The notes under the pieces: model-generated
Database searches by the model: none
Told to the model about the DNA's origin: nothing
Seen by the model: only the letters and a program-made list of their open reading frames with translations
Assembly (NCBI GenBank): GCA_002286715.1
Contig: NSJX01000012.1
Span: forward strand, 576,140-640,139
Reading direction: 5' to 3'
Length of the DNA stretch: 64,000 bases
DNA from: Dentipellis sp. KUC8613
Lineage: Eukaryota > Basidiomycota > Agaricomycetes > Russulales > Hericiaceae
Position numbers and translations under genes: made by a program
Shown: positions 35,197-47,734 of the stretch, one piece after another
Layout: every line of letters begins with the position of its first letter
Numbering within the stretch: position 1 is the stretch's first letter

Positions 35197-36788
35197 CTAA
35201 AATCCCTCCTTGCCCATATCCCACTCCCTCACCGCACCCTTCTTCGCATACTGAATATCCATCACACTCACGCCCTCCTCTCCCCACGCCGCACCCGCAC
35301 CCGGCTTCTCCACCTTCTTCTTCCCCTTCTTATCCACCACCCCGAGCCGCTCCAGCCGCTTCTTCTCCGCGCGGTCCTCGCGCCGCAGGCGTATCAGCTC
35401 GAGCATCGCGTCCCAGCCCTCGAACTCGGCGCCGTTGATGAGCCCCGTCGCGGGCACCTCGGGCGGCGCGAGCGGCGCGACGTCCAGGCGCGGGTCGTAC
35501 GACGCCTCGAAGTATTTGTCCATCTTGGACGGCAGGTCGAACGCCGGCGCGGGGCTGGCGGACCGCGAGCGGGAGCGGCGCTTGGGGTGCGGAGAGCGCG
35601 CGCGCGAACGTGGGGGAGAGGTGGGCGCGGTGCGGGAGGACGAGGAGCCGGGGCCGGGGGAGGTGAGGCGGGAGACGGCGGGCGGTGTGGGCCCTGGGGT
35701 CGGAGAGCGTGAAGGGCTGCGTCGTGATGGGGGCTGCTCGTCTTCGGCTGTGTCTCTAGCCCGTCCTTTACCCTTGAGTTTCCGACGGAGCTCTGCCTCG
35801 CGCTCTTCGGTATTGTCCTTGTTATCCTTGCCAGTTGCTTCGAGACTAGCACTGCGTGCGCGAGAGGCGCTTTGTGTGTTGCGCTCGGAAGACGCGACGG
35901 AAGGAGACCGGCGGCGGCTCCTCTTCGAAGACCTGTACTCGGAGGGAGAGTCGCTGCGGCTGCGTTGTCGGCGGCGGTGAGAGCGCCGCGAATGGCGGGC
36001 ACTGTCGGTAGACCTGTCTCTATGCCTGCGCTCTCTCGACCGCTCGCGTTTCGGCCGCTCGTCGTCCTCTTCGCTACGTGTGCGCGACCGGCGTCGGTGC
36101 CTCGAGGATCTCTCTCTCTCCCGCTCTCCCGATCGTGAGCGACGCAGGCGCCTCCTGCTATCCTCCCTTTCATCATCACTCTCCTCGTCTCTCCTTCTAT
36201 GTTTCCGACTCCTGCGTCTCTCCTCATCCCCATCCCGCCTCTCCCAGCTCCTGTCCCTTCTCTTTCCCCGACTGCCCCGATCCCAGCCCCCTTCATCGCG
36301 ACTGCGGCGCGCGCCACCCATGAGTCGCCGCATGCGCTCGGCCGTCGCCGCCTCCTCCGCGCGCGCCCTGCGCTCGCGCCGCTCCGCCTCCTCCTTCTGT
36401 GCACGGATCTCCGCCGCAGAGAGCGCCTGCGCGCGCAGGATCGTCTTGTTGTGGTCGTCCGTGCTGCGGATGATGGACGAGAGGAAGCGCTTGTTCGTCC
36501 GTGGCGCGTTGCTCTCCGACCTGACGTGCACCACACACACTCTCAGCATCTAACCTAGTACTATATTGATTACAATGAGAGAGACGGGACGTACCACCCA
36601 GCTTGCGGCAGAAACGCCTTGACACCCTCCTTACCATACCGCTCCGCCTTCTGTTTCGCCTCCTTCAGTATAAGCTCGGCGACATGGCGGTCCAGGTCGT
36701 CGTTCGTGATGGTGCCTGGAACGGATGCGCCCATCTGTGCGCGCACGAGGTCGGAGACGACGGAGGAGAGGGAGGAGGGGCCCGCCAT
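35197..36788 (-). CDS. RS-rich nuclear protein, possibly splicing related
   Basis: About 505 aa in two exons with an intron near 36588-36519. Exon 1 (MAGPSSLSSVVSDLVRAQMG, then DLDRHVAELILKEAKQKAER) ends GVKAFLPQAGW. Exon 2 opens with SNAPRTNKRFLSSIIRSTDD then HNKTILRAQ. The centre is an RS/RD/RE-rich domain of about 200 residues. The C-terminus is more ordered: SKMDKYFEASYDPRLDV, EFEGWDAMLELIRLRREDR and a last line DIQYAKKGAVREWDMGKEGF. RS domains are typical of splicing and nuclear-speckle proteins, and this supports a nuclear RNA-processing role by inference. I cannot name the ortholog with confidence. The conserved ends suggest a widely shared eukaryotic family rather than a lineage-specific gene. 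Confidence 0.75.
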
Positions 36789-37089
36789 CGGTGCAGCAGC
36801 TGGTGGCGGTCGGTGGAATGCCTGGAAAGCAAGTGCCAGGTGCTGAGGCGAGATGGGCGCTGCCTACTTTCGGCGTCTGCCGGCCGCGGTGCCGCCCAGG
36901 AACCGGCATGTTGGCTACTGCAGCAAGTGAGTACTTAATTACAGGCATCTATTCACGACGAAGTCAAGGTTCTATAGCAGTTTATTCTAAGGATTACATC
37001 AAATCATACCACAGGTCATGTTCGCCACAAAGTCATAGAACCTAATTCATAGCCTAAAGCGAGCGTAGCCAAGACTTCTGGCGCTCACT
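36789..37089. other. Intergenic
   Basis: Spacer between the RS-rich gene start and the 3' end of family member 7. No gene is seen. Confidence 0.5.
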
Positions 37090-38311
37090 TCACCGGTCCG
37101 AAATAACAAGGTAGATGCGTCCGCTACCATTGCCAATGGTGCCGCTGCCGCCGCGCCGCGAAGCCTATAAATGCCAATATCATCAGATACCGATACGTAT
37201 TGCGGAGAAGCACACATACCCTTTTGTCTGCCTTCCGCGCACGCCGATCAGCCTTTCGGTCTGCCTTGTCGGCTCTGCGGTTTGCTCGCCTGCCTAGGGC
37301 ACCACTGAAGCCCTCGTATCCGCTCCCCTGACCTCGCCCATCATATGCGTTCCTTCCATACGTCCTGTTACGCCTACGACCGCCGCTCGAGTCCGAGCTT
37401 GAAGACGAACTGGACGAGGAGCCGTCGTCATCGACACCATCGCCGTCCATCATCGCACCACCGGCCCCAGTACCGCGCTGCATCGTAATCCGCAACCTGC
37501 GCGGCGCAAAGAACGCCTGGTCCCACACCTCCACAAGCCCAACCACGTCCCCCACATTCCCGCGCTTCATCCGCTTCTCAATCGCGCGCGTCACGAACAG
37601 GCCGGGGAGGAACCCGACGCCCAGCACGAGCGGCGCGACGTTCGCCGCGACGCGCTGCCCCACGGACTCCGCGCTCACGAGGTGGCAGTCCTCGAGCAGG
37701 CGCGCGAGGTCCGCGGGCTGCACGTCGTGCGCCATGAGCAGCTGCGGCGCGGGGAAGACGGGGACGAAGCCTTTGCTGAGGGTGCTTGCGTCCTGCGCGG
37801 CGATGCGGATGGGCTCGTGGAGGCGGGGGTGGGGGGATTGGGGGTCCTGCGGGCGCGTGAAGGAGGGGGGAGGCGGGTTGAGCGGGTCGCGCTTGCTGGG
37901 CGCTTTTCCGGTATATGTGAATCCGGGGAATTGCTGTCCCTGGTTCACGCCTTCTGGGTATGGAGAGCCGCCCTGGGAGTAGTCGGAAGGAGGCTGGTAG
38001 CGTCCTTGGAAAGGGCCCTGGGATTGTGACGGTCCGCCATAATTGGATCTGCCGTAGGAAGAGGGTCCCGGAGGATAAGGAGACGACCGGGAGGAGGAAG
38101 GGTGATTGGGAGGGGGTGGGTAGTACGGGGCTGCTTGGACCCCGTCGCCGTATCCCTTGTTGTCCGAACGACCACTTGACTGGTGGAAAGGATTCTGCGC
38201 GAGTGGCGGGAGTCCGCGAGGAGCAGAATATTGCTGGTACGCGGGAGGCTCCTCTGGTATGTCGTCGGACCAGCCAGTGTGTTCGGCTTTCTTCTCGTAT
38301 CTATTGGACAT
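37090..38311 (-). CDS. Family member 7, PPxY/YLVISNR family, unknown function
   Basis: 388 aa in two exons (38311-37220 and 37164-37090). The N-terminus reads AEHTGWSDDIPEEPPAYQQY, with PPxY at about residues 21-26, followed by PLAQNPFHQSSGRSDN, which is nearly shared with member 2. FPGFTYTGKAPSKRDPLNPP, IAAQDASTLSKGFVPVF, DLARLLEDCHLVSA, a Gly-rich segment and EVWDQAFFAPRRLRITMQRG follow. A Ser/Asp tract and the basic helix KADRKADRRARKADKR complete exon 1. The last exon gives 24 residues ending SGRIYLVISDR. It is the only copy on the minus strand and lies some 10 kb from the main array, separated by housekeeping genes, so it was relocated or inverted after duplication. Confidence 0.88.
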
Positions 38312-38383
38312 CGTTGTCTGTGGCGAAATGAATGAGGGGAGAGCAGTCTAGACGGTTTAAAAAGAAAAGCTTGGACATGGCGC

Positions 38384-38390
38384 CTTTATA
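38384..38390 (-). promoter_or_regulatory. TATA box of family member 7
   Basis: On the minus strand TATAAAG sits about 75 bp before the ATG at 38311. Confidence 0.55.
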
Positions 38391-39248
38391 CAAAACAAAT
38401 GGACATTTGAACAGTGCAGTCGAAGACTGAAATCGAGGAGAAGTCGTATGTGCCGTTGCTTGCGAAACGGATGGAACCCATTGACGCGTTCGAAGTGGGA
38501 AACTGGTGTACACAGTCGTGTGCCCAGGCGCGAGCCCTCCAGAAGGCCACAAAGCTGTGTAGCAGCAGACACAGCCGCTTGGTCAATCTAGTGAGTAGGT
38601 GTATTCTGTCCGCAAGCGCTTCATTCGTTCATATAGCACAGCCGTATTTCCGGCCGCGCGCGATGATGGTATATATACCGCAGGATGCTGGTAAATTATC
38701 CCTGAAGTGGCAGACCAAGATTGACAACGGAGCGTCGTCACGCCAAATTCCACAACTTGCGGTCAAAGCTAAAGTGAGTCAAATTCCGTCAGGATCATAA
38801 GCTCCATTCCTTCTTCGTTCTAAGAAAATACCCATCGAAGGTGTTTCTCAAACCCCGGAGAAGCGCAGCACGACTGAACAGCTGTCAAGTGCAGGCCGCG
38901 TTCGTCGGATTCACGGTGCATCTTCGCGGAATCTCCGAGCTCCGCGATGGCCAAGGTTGTCTTCCTGCGTTTCACATAATTAAAAACGGACGCGACCACA
39001 GACGCTAGAGGAAAATGGAGAATAAGTATGTCGCTCGGAGTCCGTGGCTGGTGTGGGGAAATGTTGCCGGGAGTTGCCGGCCGGGATGCCGTGTCATGTG
39101 GACCGAGGCCCTGGCCTGGACGACGTAGGGAGCCAGTGCCGTTATCGTGCGACCCCACGCTTCTCTTCTCTCCACTACAAGACTACTCAATTCACTACAC
39201 ACACCGCTGCTCAGGCCATTAACAAGGTCATAGAGCACTTACGAACAT
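38391..39248. other. Intergenic, divergent promoter region
   Basis: Lies between two divergent starts, family member 7 and the LysM gene. A plus-strand TATATATA occurs near 38670, but I see no gene it would serve directly. Confidence 0.4.
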
Positions 39249-40053
39249 ATGGGCCGCTGGACGCAATATGACGAGGTGCGTGCGCGCGGCTTTGTGCGGA
39301 ACCTACGGCTACGGAGGCTAATTGCGCGGTTACTGTCTTCTTTGTCTTTTGCCTTTGTCACGCCAGGATGAATACCGCCTGCCCGAGGGCATGACCCGGG
39401 TCGGCTACGACAGCGACACCGGCAAGTACTACTTTCGCGACAAGGATGGCTCGATGTGGGAGGGCGCCGAGGGCGCACAGTACGGCGAGATGAGGCGTGG
39501 TGCGTGCGGCTGCCACGTTTGCTGGCCCATGTACTGACGTGGACGTGGACGTGTCGCTTCACAGTGTCAGACGTGCCCATCGCAATCCCAGAAGCTGAGG
39601 ACGAGGATGTTGAGAGCGGGCCCCGGCGTGCAGACGGCTATGCCCCGCTAGCCCCTGGTCTGGTGAGCACTGTCACGTTATCTTATCAGACTAGTGCACG
39701 ACCGAGACTCTGACTGACTTGCTCGTGTCGCCTCGCAGGGCCAGGCCCCGACGCACGCCGTCTCCGACAGCTCGTACCGCATGCTCTTCCCGTTCTTCCT
39801 CATCGTCATCGTCGTCCTGCTGCTCGTGCTCCGCGTCTTCGTCTTCCCCCGCTCGACCACGCACGACGCCGTCGTGCTCTGCCCCAAGGGCAGCACCGCG
39901 TCGACGATCGTGTCGGGCGACACCTGCTGGGACATCGCGGAGGCGCACGGGTGCAAGCTCGATGACATCATGAAGCTCAACCCGGCGCTCCAGTGCGAGG
40001 CGCTCAAGCCGGGCAACAAGATCTGCGTCCCGCTCGACGACACCTCTGCCTAA
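39249..40053 (+). CDS. Membrane-anchored LysM protein with WW-like N-terminus
   Basis: About 180 aa in four exons; the first is 27 bp (MGRWTQYDE). The second exon, DEYRLPEGMTRVGYDSDTGK and YYFRDKDGSMWEG, looks like a WW fold in which the first Trp is replaced by Met and the second is kept. A short acidic linker follows, then one transmembrane helix (MLFPFFLIVIVVLLLVLRVF), and then a C-terminal LysM domain (IVSGDTCWDIAEAHGCKLDD and LNPALQCEALKPGNKICVPL) with four Cys that could pair. There is no signal peptide, so the topology is probably type II with the LysM domain facing the ER lumen or cell exterior. LysM binds N-acetylglucosamine polymers such as chitin (family knowledge). A cell-wall sensing or anchoring role is inference. 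Confidence 0.82.
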
Positions 40054-40367
40054 TCTGTTACACGTTACATGTTACATGTTAACGCAAATGCCCCCGCTGG
40101 CCGATACATACCAGTTTTGAAGGATTCCTGGACATACCATCTCTCACGCACATACATATCTGTAATTTTAGTTGTAACATACGATGCGCTCGTTCACTCA
40201 CCAGTGGCCATACGGAGGTTGTGCGTGAAGACCGGACCACTAGCTGCGCAAGAAAAATCATCACCTCTATCCGGTGCTACACGGCTAGCTGCATTACATT
40301 AATACTCTGTTCTTCTTCCATCCAAAACCCAGTATCATCTATACAAAACTCGTTACTGCGTATACAC
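40054..40367. other. Convergent spacer
   Basis: 3' region shared by the LysM gene and the importin gene. Nothing else is seen. Confidence 0.5.
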
Positions 40368-43300
40368 TTACTGCTGCGCCTGCGGCTGTGGCTGCTGCTG
40401 AAGCACCCTCTGCACGACGACCGTCTCCTCCGCGTTGAGCTGGTCCACGAGCGCAGCGAAGTTGCCTGCATTGCTGGCTGCGCACTGCTGCAGGAACGAG
40501 ATGGTGTGCTCCTATAAGATAGCGTAGTCAATATACATATTCGTATATTTCGACCAGGGACAACGTACCCTCAGGTCGATCTGCGAAATGGGGTCATTGC
40601 GCAGGTCCTCGTCGTCCCCATCATCCAAATAATCGTCGTCGTCGAACGCGGAGCCCTTGACGCCGATGATGTCGCTCAGGAAGGCGAGCTCATCTTGCTT
40701 CAAGCCCTGGTTCAGCTTCTCCTCTTCCGTCCACTCGTCGTCCTGTACCCAGTCGCGCTTCGTCAATACGGATGTCGCGCATAAGGAAATGACGTTGCCA
40801 AAGCTTACGCCATCGTCAGACTCGATGTCCAGCATGCCGCCCGGGGCAGCCATACTCGCCGCCTCGCCGTTCGTCTGCAGGTCGTGCAGAAGCAGCTTGA
40901 GCGCCTTGACGGGGAACGGCACGGAGGTGAATTCCAAGGGCGCTATAACCAAGCAAGATCATCAGTCCGTATTTCACACCACAAATCACCCAAAAAGAAA
41001 AAGACACCGACCAGCCTTCGTCTTCGAGCGCGTCATAATGACTGCCCCGAACCGTCAACCACCGATCCAAAATCCTCGCCAAACAAGCATCACGACTCAC
41101 CATCGCGCGTCTCCGGCCGGACCACGATATCGCCCTTGACGAGCGTCGTCTGCACGCTCGCGCGGTCCGCGACGAGCAGGCGCCCGAGCGCGAGGCTGCT
41201 CACGCGCGTCGGCCAGAAGCCCTGGAACGTCTCCGCGTTCTCGCACCACGTGTTGAGCAGCACCGCGAGCGCGGGGCGCCCGCCGACGCTCACGCCCTCG
41301 ACGAGGTCCAGCACCGTGTCGCGCTGGTTGTAGATCAGGAACGCGAAGGGGATGATCAGGCTCTGGCGTCACCCACGATCCATTGTCAGTTTAGGCTCCA
41401 CAATAAAAGACGCCCGCAGGCGAAGCGAAGGGGAAACGCACCTGCAGGAACGTCGCCGTCTTCGCCGTCGCCATACGATTGAGCATCGCCTCGAGCAGCT
41501 CCGGCAGCACGGGCAGCACCGCGTCGCCCGCGCGGCGCAGGAGGTGGATGATGAGGTCGCCGACGAACAGCCCGCCCGACTCGTCCTGGTTGTGCAGCAG
41601 GCGCGCGATCACGCCCAGCACGCTGCCCAGCCCCGTCTGCCCGTCCGCGCCGGCCCACCCCAGGAGCTGGTTCACGTCCTTGCGCACGACGAGCGTGAGC
41701 AGGCTCACGCCGTTCTGCGTGTGCCGCGATCAGCCCCATTAGCGCATGAAGGTGAGGGATGTGTGGTGAGGAGAGGGGAAGAGCGCACCTGCAAAACATC
41801 CCGGTCCTCCGCGACCTTCATGCACGCGAACAGGTTCGGCGCGACGGCCGCGAAGAAGCCCTCGCCGAGCCCCGCATCGGGCGCGCCCTCGATGAGGCTC
41901 GTCACGAGCTCGATCGCGGACGACGCGATCCACGACTGCTCCGGGTCGCTGTTCGCGATGGCCGCGGTGAGCTTCGGCAGCGTCTGCTTGACGGCGGTCT
42001 CGTACACCCCGGCGGTGGGCGAGCCGGCGATGGAGGAGAAGATGTCGGTGAGGACGGAGAGGAAGATCGGGTCTGTGGGGAACGATGTGTGTTAGTCATA
42101 AATCGGGACTTTTGGGACTTTTGAGATAGGACGTGCCTTTGATGTTCTTCGTCCACACCTCGAGCAACGCAAGCACGAGATCGTTCGCGAGGTCGACGGT
42201 GAGCCACTTGCTCCCGTCAACAGCAACGACAACTCCGAGCGTCTCGAGCACCAAGGACAGCGTGTCCTCTGTCGTCTGTAGCAGGAACGGCCCGAGATCC
42301 CTCGTGATCCTCGGAGCTACCGAGACGAGCGCGGAGTCCTCGATGCCTTCGCAGAAGCTGCCAACACCCAACACTCAGCTCAGGCAGGCAGAGTAGTATG
42401 ACATGGAGCACTCACTTGTGGATGGCCTTCACGGCCGAGATTTTGAATGGAATGCCGGTCTCGCTCGCCTCGATGACTTGCACTGCTGCGTCGAGGTACT
42501 GTCCTGCCACTTCAGTAGGCAGGAGCTTGGAGTAACGACTGGCGAAGACGAGGCAGCGGCCCTGGAGGAAGGGACATTCTACGTCACGCCGCGGAAATCA
42601 TCACGAATCATCCCAAGCGTACAGCTTGAAGGAGACTTACCTGAGAGTCTGAGAAGCGAGGGGATAACCTCAGAGAGGAGGTATCCGATGTTCAGCGGCG
42701 CCGCTCTGCCGGATTCCTTCTCGTCCTCCAGGCATTCGAGAATGGCTTCAGCTTGGGAGCCGAGGACTGCGAGCAAGCCCTCGAGAGGGCGCCACCTAAT
42801 AACCAAGCGGGATCAACATACTGTTCGAGTAAAGGACACAAGGAACCGACCAGTCAGCATTGCCCGCGTCCCGCGCGCTGCGCGATTCGTTCACAACGGA
42901 CTGCGAAGTCGTCTCGAGGGCCGCACATGCCGATGCCGGCGCACGCTGCAGAAGGGACTACAAAACCAGAGTGATCAAAAATTAGCATGCGGATATAGCC
43001 AAACGAGCAGGTGATTTGGACGTACCGAGAGCAGGTCGAACACGGCCACGCGCACGCTGTATGCCTGCGTATCATCGTCCTCCTGCGACACGAACAAGTT
43101 CGCGTCCGAGGCCCAGTCGTCTTCCTACAGAACATAACCCATAAGCGCTCCTTCCTCTTGTGAAGACAGTATCGAAATGCTCACATTCTCACTCGTCATC
43201 TGCGCCCACTTGACCGCCGCATCCACCACCGCGCCGAGCCGCCCACTCTCCTCAAACCACGCCCTCGCGCGCCCGCCGCGCGCGACCGCCGACACGAAGT

Positions 43301-44684
43301 CGACGAGCGGCGCCGCGAGGCGCGGGAGCTCGACGTTCTCGCCGTCCTCCTCCGACTGCGGGACGTCGCCGGCGGGCGTCGGGGAGAGGTAGTACGCGTA
43401 GAAGGTCGGGAAGAGCGCCTGGAGGTGCGTGAGCGAGGCGTTGAGGTAGGCGGGGAGGTACGGCGCGAGGGCGCGCGGGAAGGAAGTGTGGATCGTGTCG
43501 AGGGTCTGAGAACCGTGGGCTCTTAGTTGATAGAGCAAAGGTGCTGAGAGGATGAGGGACGTACGCGGAAGACCTGGATGCGGATAGCCAGCCCATCCCA
43601 GGATGGGCCGCTGACGTCCTGCCTGGGGTCAAGGTCAAGCAGGACCTTGAACGCGTCGAGCCACACGGGGAGCACAGATGCCGATGCCTCTTTCACGGCT
43701 TGCGGGTGCAGATCCTTGACCATATACAGCGCCTCGACGCACTGGCGGAACACGGCGATAGTCCGCGAGCGCGTGAGCGGGGTATGTTGCTACCACGCCG
43801 AGCTCGTAGTCAATACAATCCTCAGCAGGCCTAGGATGAGAAGAGCAGACACACCTCGTTCGCGCCAAGGATAGAGAGAAGAACGGGAAGCAGCTCGCGC
43901 AGGATAGGGAGGATCTGGTCCTCCGTGAGCTCTGTGCGGATGAACTCCGTGAACACCTGCATGGCGCCGTGCACGCTGTCAGGCGAGCCGGAGCTGAGGA
44001 GGCCCAGGAGCGACGTGAGGAGATCGGGATACTCGTCCGGCCAATCGCTCATGGCGATCGTGGAGAGCGTGTGTGCCTATATGCGCGTGCGTCAGTCGTG
44101 GAGCTGTCGGACGAGCGCGATAGGGGCGTACGCAGAGAGAGCGGATTTTGCGGATGGGGTCTGAGAGACCTTGGAACACGATGGTTCGGATTTGCGACTT
44201 CACCTGTGGGGCGGTAGGCGTGAGCGGAATGGAGGACGCATTTCAGTACGGATGCGGGCGCACCTCGACGGGTGGAGCGTTGCCTTTGAACTGCTGGAAG
44301 AACGGCGACCAGTGCTCTTCGACGTATTTTCGGAGGAGGATGCTCGCGGAGTGCTTCCAGACAAGCCATCAAGCTGCTGTTACGCGATGAAGGACGGTAC
44401 TGGGAACTTATCTGGCGCAGCGAGAGATCGGCATCTTGGGCATGAATGAGTTGCGCGAGTGAGAGTGCAGATTCTACACGTCAAATATACGGGTTACAGG
44501 TCAGATTAGCGGTGGGCCACGCGTGAAAAGACAGTCAGACGCGAGAATCAGCAGGCGAAGGCCAGTGAGGCGTACGAGGGTTGGTGAGAGACTCGGAAAG
44601 CTTCAGTTCCGCAGCAATGCGAACGTTAGGGTCTGAGTTGAGAGTTGAAGTGAGCAGCTGGGCGATATCTGCCGCTGAAGCCAT
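40368..44684 (-). CDS. KAP114: Importin-9/Kap114-like karyopherin
   Basis: Nuclear import receptor of the importin-beta family, roughly 1000 residues from many short exons over 4.3 kb. The start is MASAADIAQLLTSTLNSDPN, followed by ALSLAQLIHAQDADLSLRQ, LRKYVEEHWSPFFQQFKGNA and VKSQIRTIVFQGLSDPIRK, the importin-beta N-terminal Ran-binding region. HEAT-type helices continue throughout. Near the C-terminus there is an acidic loop (DDDDYLDDGDDEDLRNDP) and ISQIDL, then FLQQCAASNAGNFAALVDQ and LNAEETVVVQRVLQQ with a Gln/Pro tail. The acidic insert close to the end and the last helix fit importin-9/Kap114, which carries histones H2A-H2B and TBP (known for yeast and human). I am confident of the family and fairly confident of the subfamily. 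Confidence 0.85.
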
Positions 44685-45041
44685 GGTGGGTTGGTGGGGA
44701 AGGAGGAGGACGGAAGCAAGTTCAAAGACGCGTCGCGTCGCGTGTTAGACAGAAAATCGATGGCACGCGTTTACCGGCGTCTATTGAAATAGCTCTGACT
44801 TCGGCTCACAGCCAGTACTAGTCAGGCAGTTCAATTCAAGGATCGACTTGGTAGGACACTCGGCTCAAGAAGCGAAGGCACCGCTGCAGAGTGTATGCCA
44901 TGACCTGACAGTTGTCGGGAATATGAAACCTCAGAATCCCAGCAGCACGGTCCAATATGAATGGAGATGCAATTAGATGGATAAAGTACGCAGTGTATAC
45001 CTCCAAACCAACAATCGAGAATGCAAGCAGCAGGCTTGAAT
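44685..45041. other. Intergenic
   Basis: About 360 bp upstream of the importin gene and downstream of uS15m. No gene starting with ATG is supportable. Confidence 0.5.
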
Positions 45042-46063
45042 TCAAACCACGAGTTCGCCCTCTACACTCTCAGGCTCCAGGCCAAGCCTCTCCAGCACCC
45101 TGTCGTATCGGTCACGGTCATAGCTTTTCAGGTAACGCAGGATTTTTGCACGCTTGTGAACAAGCTTGCGCAGACTACGACGATTGCCGACGTCGCGTTT
45201 GAACTTCGTGAGATGTTCCCAGAGGTTGCGGATTTGAATCGTCAGGAGAGCAGCTGGGCAAAAAAAACGATGATGGTCAAAATCCTGCAAGACGAATGGA
45301 CGAGACAACGACGTACCCTGCACCTCCGGCCTGCCCGTATCATTCTCCTTCCCACCATCCGAGAACTCCTTTATCACACGTCTCCTATTCTCGTACATGA
45401 TACCGCCCTTGTTCGCATTCGACAGATCCACAATCCGCGCAAGCATGTTCGCCTGGACCACAGACGTCGAAATGTTGCGCTTCATCGCGCCCGCGAAGTC
45501 AAACGTGTCCATCGGGTACTTGGCATGCTCCACGCGCGATCGCGTCTCCGCATTCCCAACTGGCAGATGCTCGAACAGCAGCCGCTTCTCGGGCTCCGTA
45601 ATGCCATACGCGAACGTCTTCGGGAGCGTCACCGGGCCGCCGCCGACGCTCTCGAGTGTATGTAGCACTTCGTGTCCCTCTACAGGAGCAGCATCGAGCG
45701 GAATCGGCGCGAGCTCCTCGGGCTTGACGAGCACGCGTGCGAGGTCGCACTGCGTCCACTTCGCCTCATCCCCCGGGCGCGTCCCGAGGACGACGTGCGG
45801 CCGTTCTGCAGCCGCGCGCTCCTCAATCTTGACACGCTTTTCGAGGTTTGCCTGTCGGGTGAGGCGCGCTTGGCGGCGACGCGCAGACTCGGCGTGCGCG
45901 GGCGCGGTCGTGTGCAGGCTGGCGGCGACAGGTATGCGCGCCGTGGACGTCGTCGGGCGGGTGCCTGCAACGCAGCATCAGAGTCAGTATCAAGTATTTC
46001 TGCAAAATCCCATATGTGCAGCTCACCCTGAACGAAGCACGTCCGGAGGAGGTTGTACGACAT
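45042..46063 (-). CDS. Mitochondrial small-subunit ribosomal protein uS15m
   Basis: About 310 aa in at least three exons. The first exon (MSYNLLRTCFVQ) and the following Ala/Arg/Ser-rich stretch (ARIPVAASLHTTAPAHAES) form a plausible mitochondrial targeting sequence. The middle contains KRNISTSVVQANMLARIVDL. The C-terminal domain is the S15 fold: NDTGRPEVQ joined across an intron to AALLTIQIRNLWEHLTKFKR, then DVGNRRSLRKLVHKRAKILR and YLKSYDRDRYDRVLERLGL. The H-x-D-like rRNA-binding region of bacterial S15 is recognisable in altered form. Length exceeds bacterial S15 by more than 200 residues at the N-terminus, as usual in fungal mitochondrial versions. It acts in the mitochondrial 37S subunit. 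A TATA-like sequence on the same strand lies near 46174. Confidence 0.92.
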
Positions 46064-47734
46064 GCTCGTCGACGATGCGGTTAGCGTTCAGCAGGCCGCT
46101 TCAGAGCCAAAACTCGACTGGTGCCCGCGCCTGCCCTAAAGAATCCGCAAAATGCCGACCGCTGGGGTATATAAGACCGCGCGGCGCGGGCATTTTCTCT
46201 TCAAGGGAAATGCCACGCTGTTCGATGTGAGTCTCCACCGTCGTGACAGTGCCAGAGACTCTTCGGAGTCCTGTCATTCTCGAGAGGGACCCAGGATAGG
46301 AAGTGTGGTGTCGCCGCACAGAGGGCGCTGCATGTCGACATAAACCTGGAACATCTTCTCACATACTTTATGTTGTCCTGTGCTGTTCGACGAATATTAT
46401 TTGTTTTGCTCTCTTTCTCGTTGTTTAGCCTGATCAGATCAGTTGACGTCAATTCTGCGAAAGTAATCGGAGTGTCGTCTGCGCATCATCATGTTGAAGC
46501 TTGAAGAACGAAAATTTTCGGAGGACTTCTACTCCATCGCTGGTGAGTTGTACACCGTCGCGTCGGCCGCCACGAACGACGATGCGGTCTTTTGACATCG
46601 TACCACTCACTGCCCTCAGATTACCCTCAGTCATATTCGTCTTCAACGTCGAGATGTCCGACCGTTCTGCGGCTAGCTGCCCATCGGGCAACAATTCATA
46701 GGTCAAATCTCACCTCGTAGCTGCAGATCAAAGACCGCATAGGTTTTCCGTGCTAAATATCTACGATTGTCTCGGAAGAACTGCCAAGAATCTCCTTGCA
46801 TACGAGGAGAAAGACATCAATCATCACTGCGCGCAGGAGTTGAACATGATCAGGGCTTGTTGTTCGCCACTCTGACTCGAGCGGCGAGTTGGGCAAAAAT
46901 TGTGGTAGGGCTACATCAATGTCTCTTCAATCCATGCTCAGTTACTGTCGATACTAAAAGGCCTGTGTTATAGAGCATTGGTTCAGATGCATACGTCTGA
47001 GCACTCCTGACACGAGCCCGAGCGCGCACATGGGTACTCAGATACACCCAGCATCATGCGGGGGGCATGAAACGTAGTAACGAGCCGTGACCAGCGGTAC
47101 GTGCGGTAATTGCATCGAAGCGTCGTGGGACCTCATCTAACATATTCTATAGTGACGCATACTGCGCTTTACCATCCGAAGTCGCGTATCTTGATGGCCT
47201 TCACGGCTCGAGCGAAGGCGAGTACATCCTTCGCCTCCTGCGTACCGTGCAGGTGCCGAACATTCAGGACGTGTATATATGATTACATCACTTACCCATT
47301 TTGTGTTACTCGCTTTGAATGTGAACGCCTTCTGTTCAAGCCTCTTAGGATTGACGATCGGGATCTTCTCCTTCTCTGAACGCTTTGTTTCCCCGACGAC
47401 AACCTTGGCTGATTATCATCTCATCGTAGCAACCCTAGTAGGCAAAAGCGGCCAATCTAGCCTCTGCACTGACAAGAACGTTTCGACATACTTTCCTAGG
47501 TTAGGCTCATGGCCAAGGTCGACGCCTCCGCATACCGGGCTTTGCGAATCTCGTTTCGTTCGCTGAAAGATGATACCAGAAGCATTCTCCATCCTAGTAA
47601 GCCAGGGTATACAGCTGTGAGTATATAAACTCTACCACTCTACAGTAACACACCATCACTTTCGCCCCTTGGAGGCTCCTCAGCCGTACCGCCACCTCCC
47701 ACCCCGTTCAACTCCTGCCCTTCCATCCAGCACA
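46064..47734. other. Intergenic; one coding-like orphan stretch
   Basis: No complete gene is supportable. On the minus strand 46706-46449 keeps an 85-codon frame (ending HDDAQTTLRLLSQN) with protein-like composition but without an ATG at its head; it could be an exon remnant. From about 47280 the sequence resembles the region upstream of the second zinc-finger gene (from about 50830), so that part belongs to a segmental duplication. Confidence 0.4.
47622..47628 (+). promoter_or_regulatory. TATA box of zinc-finger gene, copy 1
   Basis: TATATAA stands about 110 bp before the ATG at 47735. Confidence 0.5.
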
